Assembly (NCBI RefSeq): GCF_932274485.2
Contig: NC_065881.2
Location: 11,814,613 to 11,878,612 of the forward strand
Direction: 5' to 3'
From: Patella vulgata
Taxonomy: Eukaryota; Mollusca; Gastropoda; Patellidae
DNA: 64,000 bases
This document shows positions 12,587 through 22,900 of this stretch, in pieces. The first letter of the stretch is position 1. The number at the start of each line of letters is the position of its first letter. A program made the position numbers and the translations under genes. The notes under the pieces were generated by a model, which saw nothing but the letters and a program-made list of their open reading frames with translations, did not search any database and was not told the origin of the DNA.

Positions 12587-15500
12587 TTAAGCTTGATGTC
12601 TGACGTAGGTATCTCTGTAGGTTGTATTGAAGCTAGAACTCTTCTTCACTGTATCTAGTTCACGGTGCTGTGACGGTTGACGGCATAGGGTGGCTGGCTG
12701 TGTACCTTCTCCTAGAAATACAAACCAATTACATGATAAACAATTGAAATGAATTGAGGTTTCACGTCTACTGTTCACGGTGCTGTGACGGTTGACGGCA
12801 TAGCGTGGCTGGCTGTGTACCTTCTCGTAGAAATACAAACCAATTACATGATAAACAAATGAAATGAAATGAAATGAGGTTTAACGTCTACTGTCCACGG
12901 TGCTGTGACGGATGACGGCATAGGATTGCTGGCTGTGCACCTTCTACTAGAATACAAACCATTACATGATAAAGGAATGAAATGAGGTTTGACGTCTACT
13001 GTTTACGGTGCTGTGACGGGTTACTGGCTGTGTACCTTCTACTAGAATACAAACCATTACATGATAAAGGAAAGAAATGAAATGAAAAGGGGTTTAACGT
13101 ACTACTGTTCTGCACTGACAGGGCTAATGAAGACGGGCATACGCCATACAGTGGGCTACGAGGGAAATTTTGCCAAAACGGCAATTGATTCTAATTGTCA
13201 AAGATTATTTTTCGTGCATGCCAGCGTGTACACGGGACCTCGGTTTTTCGTCTCACCCGAACGACTAGAGGCTGTTCGTTGCTAGGTCCTGCATTATACT
13301 GACAACGGAAGATGGTATAACATTAAAGACCGGTTACCTTTATAATGTGATCGTTGTGTAGATGTGGTTTCCATGGCTTTAGTGGGTGGAGTGTATTCCT
13401 TTTTGTCCTTTAAACATGGTGTAGCCGGTTTGACACCTTCCCACGTCGGATAACTAGAATTATACGTTGTTTGTGTCACTCTCGACCTGGGCGCATCACT
13501 CTGTTTTATAAAATGATCTTTTCGGGTTTCTGGGCGGCATGTTGAGGCTTTCTGTATCACTCCAGGATGTTGAAAATCTGCCTATAACAACAACAACAAA
13601 AGGCCTACATAGACATTAAACATACATTATACAAAAGCTAAATTTGTCTATTGCAGGTCTTTCTTTAGGCCTGAAATGTTATCTAAATTATTAATTAGAC
13701 ATTAATTAACCTATCCAGACCATAATCAACTCTAGATGGCATCGCTAGCCCGCGATCTTTAGTGGATTATGAGCCGATTTACTGCATAACTACCTTTCAC
13801 GATTTAACGATTAAATGGATAATGGAGACTATGCTGTTTATCGTACTGACTTTAGTAATGATTATCGAGGCTAGGCGGAAATTTCAATCGCTTAGTTCTC
13901 GGTTCATAGTGGATCAATATGAATGAAATTTTCAGCAAATTGCCTTTACATTATCTAGTTGTTAACTATTATAGTGAGAACTGCCAACTCGTTATCGAAT
14001 CTCCCATAATGTATCTTTAATTCCATGCTTATTATGAAATATAAATTAACTACGTTTAATCAGACACGTAATAACAAATTTGACCAATCAAATCTACAAA
14101 CAAAAGTTTTAGTTCAAGTCGCCATTCCGATGTTAATCTGTTTAATATCTAATCTGTCGGTGGATGGTAAATCGATTGATGATACATCGATCGGTGATAG
14201 ATGTAGATTGAGGATACATCGATTAACGATGTGCCGATTGATTATATATCGATTAATGATACACCGATTGTGATGATACTTAGATTGATCAACTATATCA
14301 GTATATAGGGCGCGTGGCTTGGTGATAAATCGATGGATGATATATCGATTAATGATGTATCGATTGATGAAACATTGAATACTGATATATCGATTGATGA
14401 TACCGGTACATCGTTTGGTGATACATCGATTAATAAACTAAGTCAATACACCAGGCTATGTATATTACAGAAATATTAGAGAGAGAGAGATATGGGGTTT
14501 AACGTCCACACGACACAAACTAGGTCATTTCAATAATTCGCTTGCGCGTAGGGGTCTTTAGCAGTGGGAGGAAACCCGGGGAGCCGGAGAAAACCCACGA
14601 GGTTGGACAGGCGACCCTACTCTTTGTCACGTACAACCGGGGATTCGAAACCAGCCAATTGACTCAATGACAGGCCTTATGATACAGCGCGCACCCGGGG
14701 AGCCGGAGAAAACCCACGAGGTTGGACAGGCGACCCTACTCTTTGTCACGTACAACCGGGGATTCGAAACCAGCCAATTGACTCAATGACAGGCCTTATG
14801 ATACAGCGCGCACCACAGGTGCTAACCATTCGCCCCCCCCCCCCCCCGAAATACTATTATAGCCTGTGTTTCCCTAAACGTCTACATACGCGGAAGATTC
14901 GCAGAATAATTCTAGAAAGTGATAATTCTGAGAGTGTAAGAGGTTTTAAGTTCATTCCGATGAGATTTATGAACCGCACTCCTTTCGGCTCACACAATGA
15001 GAGTGAAGCTGTTATAAAAATGCCAAAGTTAACGCGCTTGCAATATTTCATTATTTATTAGATTTCAAAAATGAAAAGAATTAGCTTACCGAATAAGTTG
15101 TACTTAGTATAAGCTTTCCATCAACCTTTTTATATTCTTTTTCTTTCGCCCAAGGAGGGGCAGTTCTGGTTGCTATTGGCCACGCCTTATACGCGGCGGA
15201 TTGAGTGGTCTCCCCTTGGAAGGGGAGATCGCCCACCATGTTGGTTGCATCAGAAGGACGAATTGCAGGTTCCCTAGCAACTGTTCCATGATTTTTGTAA
15301 TCCGCCATGTTTGTTGTGATACAAGCGAATGGCGTGCTTGCGTGGCTTACTAATTTGTTAGGCGCTGGAAAAAAAAATAGAAAATTTGGGTGACCGACCT
15401 TACCTTTAGCAAGTATAATAGGTTCAGTGATTCGATAACTGACTTTACCTTTAATTACTGTTATAGATTCAGTGATTGGATGACCGACATTATCTTTAGC

Positions 15501-16923
15501 TGGTGTGCCCGTTTCAGTGATTGTATGGCCGGTTTTACCTTTCGCAAGTGCAATGGGTTCAGTGATTGGATGATTGACATAGCCTTTAGCTAGTGTAATA
15601 GATTCAGTGATTCGATGACTGACACTACCTTTAGCAAGTATGATGGGTTTAAAGATTGGATGACTGGCATTACCTTTAGCAAGGGTTAGATCTATTTGAT
15701 AAGGCCAACTTCAAGTTTGGTCAAAGGACAGGAGATGTAAACAGGGCAAGCGCTAATTCCAACCCTAACCCTGGACCTAGCCCTAATGCTTACCCTAACC
15801 TACAACCACATGCCCTAACCTTATTTACATCTAAGCAAAATTGACGAAAATTGAGCTGGCCTTAACAAACAGATTTAACCCTTTAGCAAGGGTTCAGTGA
15901 TTGGAAGACTGACTATGAATAAATTACCTTTAGCAATGGGTTCAGTGATTGGATGACTGACTTTACCTTTAGCAAGTATAATAGGTTCAGGGATTGGATG
16001 AGCTACGAAAGTTTGCTTATAGACTGATGTATGGTCAAACTCGCCGGTTTCTTTTATACTATTCGCTGTTGGTAAGACAGGCTTTGGTGGTTTCACCCCA
16101 ACGTGAGGACGAAAATCTACCTTTTAAAATAGACAAAATAAATATTTTAACAAAGAAACTGACAAGTGTTGTGCATGACGCACGCCATCATCAGATATCA
16201 CTTTTCAATTTAAAACTTCAATTCAATATTTCCCCGATGACCAGAACTCGAAACACGCTGTACAAGCCATATTTTAAACAGCTGATGACTACTGAAATTC
16301 GGGTTTCCGTTGTGGAGTTACACAGCTCTTCTCCGAAACTTTGCTAACAATTACGACTTATAATAATGCTTAAAGGGGCTAAATCGCTAATATTTGGAAC
16401 CTAGAAACTGACACAAATGGGTCGCAACGCATATAATAATGTAATATGAATGTATATAAACTGATTTACATTCAATCTTTTCTGTTTTCACTGTAATTTC
16501 TAATCATTTCTAGTCTCAATTGAATGACAATCTCTAGTGCCTGGTTATTCCAGTCTACGCCGATAGTATTTATTGCACATGCTCTCCAGATAAGAAAATG
16601 ACGTCCCCGTTTGACTTGATATGTGGAATATGCCTAGCCTCGTTTTTCAAGTCCCTTATTATAAATGACGCTGAAACGCACACGATTCGTGTACCAATGG
16701 TAAAATGTTTATTTTGTCTTAAATATTGGATATCAGAAGCCCATCTCTTCCCGGTAAGTTCACAACATCAATGTTGATTTAAATTGACAAATAATTCGTG
16801 TTTTCAATGTTGAAGATTTTGGATGATATTGAGTTAGAGACTTAGCTACTTTAATCTTATCGTCTCAAACACCTTGTGCATGCACCACATGTCGCCATTT
16901 TCATTTCAGAGAGAGAGCGAGCG

Positions 16924-16957
<34 letters not shown>

Positions 16958-19900
16958 TAACGTCCACTCGACACAAACTAAGTCATTGCGGGACTAACAT
17001 GTGTTTCAATTGGACATTTTCATTCATGCTATGTTCGCACTATAACGATCCGTGCCACGATTGAAATCGCGGGTTTAATCGTGGAGTAATCGTGATGGTC
17101 TTAACATATCTTATCATACATTGAGACCAGTCGTGGCATTCGTGTTGATTGTATATCGAAGCGTATCTGAACGGATCTGCAGATCGTGGACTCAATCCGG
17201 ACAGCCCTATCGTAACGCATCGCACAAGTTTCAACTCAAAAACAAACAAGGCATTAAAGTAGGGAACATGTTACCCTTCCACCTCATTACAGAAATAATA
17301 ACGATTTGGACTGTTGTAAATACCGAAATCTCTGTGTTTCTGAATTTTTTCTGCAGAAAATCACGACATGGGGATTGATGGGACTTGGGTCTGGGATATG
17401 GGGAAAACAGTGTAGGGTCGGCGATTTTGCATCCAAAAATATAGGGTAGATCGGGTAAGCGTAAACCGGGTATAATTTTGTTTTCTTTGGGAGGAGGGAG
17501 GGTATCACTTTCCTGCAGAAAACCACGACATCGGGATTATAGTACCTGGGATATGGGAAAAACTGTTTAGGGTGGGTCGGGTAACCGTAAACGTGGGTAT
17601 AATTTTGTTTTCTTTAGAAGGGGGGTATCAGTTCGTTTGAGTTTTGTTTCGTAGTTGGAAGTAAATTGGTGCAGAGAGTTGCATGTGTAAAATCTACTTA
17701 CTCTGCTAGTTGAGTTGGGCTGTTCGACCTTTTCAGTTGGTATCGGAACTGTAAGATTATTTGGGATTTCAGCAGCTTTTGGCCGACTTTTTCTGGCTAG
17801 ATCCGGGTCGTATTGTTGGTAAGATGAGTTGTAAATTGAACTCCCGCCAAATTTGACTACTGGCGTCCGATAGACGTGTGATGGTTTGCAGGAGGTTGCT
17901 TGAATATGTTTACTGAATTTCTGTAAATAGAAATACGGAAAGACAAATAACATTGTTTTACGTGTAGTGCGGTCCTCCTGCACTTACTATTAGAGTAGAG
18001 TTTTAACTCTTCGTACTGCAGAATGTTCTCGTTGTCGGGTTTTGCTCCTGTTTGCTCACTACACTTATTATTTTAGCGTTTTCCGAGATTCTATGCGGAT
18101 TATCGCCCTTATTGTTAAAATTGTTTGACGTTCTAACTCATGACGTCAACTGGCAGACTATCGTCATTGAAGAGACGACCACTGTCAAGATTGGTCGCAT
18201 TATTTCTGCTACGTCTTTTTTGTATTCCTGATTGTTTTCAAATTTGAGTGAAGTCGGTGTCACTACAGGCCCGGGACTGTACAGCGCAGTGGACGCTTAC
18301 GGCTGGCCCCCGGATCCATTTTTGTTTTACGTGTAGTGCGGCCCTCCTGCACTTACTCTTAGACTTAAAGCAGCAAGCCAGAAGAATTGGTATCATTAAA
18401 GATGCATTGCGGGTCTTTTTTCATGCTTCAAATGCTATATGTTTTAGACATTAATTCACAAGGAGCAATACGATGGGTCTGACCAACAAAAAATTAATAG
18501 CCTCGACATACCACTCGTCTTCTAAATGTTTGCAAGTTGGTGATAAACAGGTTTTAAATCTTCACCTGCATTGTTCAAGATTTGAAAATAAAAATTTTCC
18601 AACGTGGTTTACCCCTTGAGTGTAGCTGTCTAGTCGTTCGGATGGATCGAAAAACCGAGGCCCCGTGGATACATTGGCGTGCACGTAAAAGATCCTTTGG
18701 CAGTTGGAATTCGATATAAGAGTAGGCCATAGTGTCGCTGCCCGGGCAAAATTTTCCTCATTGCGCACTGTATGGCGTATGTCCGTCTTCATTAGCCTAG
18801 TCGTAGCAGTGCAAAAGGACGTTAAACCCCATTTCATTTTGTGAAAATAAAATTAAATGAAATAGGTTTAACGTCTTAATTTTGTTCACTAACCGGGCTA
18901 ACGAAGATGGCCATTAGCCAATGCCTGCACGAGTGGATTTGGAGTAAATGAGCCATACTATATACTCACTGAGCCACCGTTCTCCTCGGTTTCAAAAGGC
19001 CAGTGCCGGATTAACCTTGTGGGGGAGGGGGGGGGACATACCAACTGTGCGGGGGCCCCATTGTTGTTTGTTCAAATTGTTCGTACTGACCGCGGATCGT
19101 ACTAGTATGTACTCCGCCCCCTTGAGTGCCTGGGGCCCTCAATATCCCTTACTGCCCAGGGGCCCAATCCTCGCCTCCCCCCTCAGCCCAGGTACTGGTT
19201 GGCTCCGTCTGGGATAAAATATTAGCATGACCCAGAATTGTGGGGGGCCCGGGACATTTGTCCCACTTTGCCCCCCCCCCCCGATCCGGTACTGCAAAAG
19301 GCTTCATTGTGCGATAATATCGGCATGTTGTCATTGAAGTAGCGTATGACATCGTCCTGGATCTGGGTCCTGTTTCTCGAAATCTTAACTAAAGTTAAAA
19401 TCCAAATTTTAGTAGATACTTCAATTTTGATTGGCTAAGCACTAAAATCGATCTAGTATTATCCAATCAAATTATAAAATTAGGATTTTAACTTAGTTCA
19501 AATTTCGTGAAACAGGCCCCCGGAGACTAAGGTAGAATGGATCACCGTCAAAATGAATATATTATTATTAGGAAAGGGGCTGAATAGGATTTAAGGTCTC
19601 GTCTATACGAAACATCAGTCATGTTGAGACTTACATTCGATTATCTGTTGTCTATATCATAAGGCCTGTCATTGAGTCAACTGGCGTGGTTTCGATTCCC
19701 CGGTTGTACGTAACAAGGAGTAGGGTCGCCTGTCCAACCTCGTGGGTTTTCTCCGGGTCCTCCGGTTTCCCCCCACTGCTAAAAAACCCTACGCGCATGC
19801 GAATTATTAAAATAAAATTAAACCATGTGTTAGTCCCGAAATGACATAGTTTGTGTCGAATGGACGTTAAACCCCATTTCTTTACCTCTACCTCTATAAT

Positions 19901-22900
19901 CACGTGCCCACTGTCCAGTGATAGGAAGGAGAATTTTGCCAAGGATGCCGCGTTTCCGTGTGATCATCAATCGAATCTCTACTATCCATGGGATTTTTGA
20001 TACGTGCTGTCAATGTATGTAATGATGTGGATTTAGGCTTTTCGTCCCCTCCTAACGACTAGACACGCATGTTAAGAGAGACTTGTGTAAATGTCTTGAA
20101 TTATTACATCGTTATAATCGTTCCGATAGATAGTTCTAGTCTGCAGAATACCAGTTGGTTGTACATAAACTTTCTTCTTTGCGTCTTCACGTTTCTCTAT
20201 CTACATAATAAATTACAACAGAAAAGATTACAAATATCTCATATTATGTTGGGCCATAATTCTCTTTCTACATAATGAATTAAACAGCAACGATTATATC
20301 TCACATTATCTTGGGCCATATTCTCTATCTAAATAATAAACTACAACAATTACAACAAAACAATTACAGCTCATATTGGGCGGCCATCGGGGCCGTAACT
20401 AGCTGAGAGCAACGAGGGGGGGGGGAGTGTTCTCAGGGGTGCTGTAAAATTGATGGACAATGCATATCTATTTTTTTAATGGTCGACAATTTTTTCACAG
20501 GGGGGTATAATAAATTACAACAGAAACGATTATAGCTCATATTGTGCGGCCATATTCTGTACCTACATAATACATTACAACAGAAACAATTATAGCTCAT
20601 ATTATGTTGGGTCATATTCTCTGGCTACATAATAAATTACAACATAAACAATTATAGCGCATATTATCTAGGGCCGTATTCTCTGGCTACAGAATACATT
20701 ACAACAGCAACAATTATAAATTTCCCTCATAGCACACCGCACGTTTTTTGTTGGTTTTTTTTTTTTGTTTATCGACTATTTGGCAATGTTTATCGACAAC
20801 TTATCGCCTTTGCCGAAAAAATAACTTAAGCAGTGGACGCTTACGGCTAGTCCCGCCCCGGATCCATTCACTTTTTTTGAATTGTTTGTTTATTTGTGGT
20901 TTCTGAGTATGATGTCTTGTCCATGTATTTGTTTTTATGTAAATTACGTGTGGTACAGTCTCCCTGCACTTACTATTAGTGAGCTACATATAACAAGTTA
21001 AGTTTTAAGGTGAAGTCGTGTCGCTTCACACCTTATTAACTCCGGAGAGAAAAAGTTAGGCAAAAATTTATTACAAACCGGATGTTGAACAAAAGTCTGC
21101 CTATAAGACGATTCGCCACCAAATTTTTGCTGCCCTCCAACAAATAGAGCGCCTAGAGGTCGGATTGGTTTCTGTGGTTTCAACTTCCACTGTTTATATT
21201 TCTAGAACATAAAAATAAATACATTTGTCAGTAAATTCCCAATATCACTGTCGCCGGCAGTTCAATTTCTTTTCGGCGGCAATCTGTAGGTCAAAATGCT
21301 AGCGATTTCTTGTCCCCAATAGACAATGGTGTGTCAGGCTAAATCGTGGACAAGAATTCAGAAACATCTTAATTTAAAGATGCATTATGTCAGATTTAGA
21401 TAAAGAGCTGACAGTTCTCGCTATAATGGTTCAAAAATTGATAATAAAAAGGGAATATGTTGAAAACCAGGCTGAGCTGAGTTATGGTCGTTTGAAGAAC
21501 AGTGTGGTCTGGGTTTTCATTCCTACCGTTGTTACGATAATAAATGGCAATCTTGTATAAATCCGTTGAAAAAAAAAACCATCCTATGGCCTAGTGAGTT
21601 GATTGTGGGCTTGACATGTGAAATAATGTCTAATTAATGATTTGTATAAGATTTGAGATCAAACGAAAGATCTACATTAGACAGATTTAGCTCTTACATA
21701 ATGTATCTTTAATGTCTATAAGAAATAAAAAAAAATGGGGTTAACGTCTCACTTTTCTGCACTAACTCCAGGGGCGGATCCAGGAATTTTTGCAGGAGGG
21801 GGTTTGCCAGGTTCTTGAGACAATGTATCCCCCCCCTCCCGCATGGTCTCTATCGTCATTTTGGCGTATATACAAACACATGGAGCTTTTTAAACAGTGA
21901 AATTCAACACCTCGCTTGACGTCAATTTTTATTATGAATTAATACAATGACATCGTGATTCAATTTCCTGGATGCAAAGCATTAATTGTGATATCATATA
22001 ATGTCGATATCATTATCTCGTGCTTTGAGTGTCCATCATGTCCCACATCTGACGATAGAGGATAAAGCACACGGCCGAGAAACTTTTCTCATAAAAAGTG
22101 TTGATTTACAAAAAAAAATTATGTAGCTGAGCAGGGGTCGACCCCCCCCCCCCCCTGGATCCGCCCCTGGTTCTCGAATATTGAATGTGAGTGTTTATGT
22201 CAAAGTCCGTCCATACTTTGTTCCATAAATACACAACAATTCTGGCATGGTGCCCCTTGTGGCGTGCACGTAAAATAAGAGTAGACCATAGCACCTGTGT
22301 CAGTGTCCGGGCAAAATTTTCTTAATACAAAATAATAGCATACTGTATGGATAGAGAGAGCGAAACGGGGTTTAACGTCCACTCGACACAAACTAGGTCA
22401 TTCGGGACTAATAGTAACACATGATTCAATTTTATTTGAATAATGCGCTTTCGCGTAGGGGTCTTTAGCAGTAGGAGGAAACCGGGGGGCCCGAAAAAAA
22501 AAACACGAGGTTAGGCAGACGGCTCACTCTTATTTCGAATGCCAACTGCCACTTAGGGTTATTTTACATGCACGCCAATGTGCACACGGGACCTGTGTTT
22601 TTCGTCCGACTAGATGCAGTTCCTTGCGAGGTCCGGTGTCCTACACCACTGACACGGAGAAACCACGCAAGGAAATCCCGATGAACTTTCTGGGCCAACA
22701 CCGCGATCGAACACGGAACCTCCAGGTTAACGAGTCAACGTCTTACTCACTCAGCCACCGTGGCTATCGGCCAGTCCGCTATACATGCACTGCAACCTAT
22801 GCAGATTTCGTTCCATATCTATACTAAATCCCACTGATCAGGAGTGAATATTCGCTAGGCCACTACAATCACTGATAAGGATGACATCAATGCGACTTAA

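Noticed and set aside
14157-14435. CRISPR-like array
   Set aside because: The units are a short direct minisatellite without spacers, in eukaryotic DNA.
15081-15308. ATGGCGGATTACAAA at 15308 as a separate gene start
   Set aside because: The same frame is open further upstream to a strong TTTTTTCCAG acceptor at 15364 and fits the SAXO alignment, so it is internal; an alternative promoter cannot be excluded.
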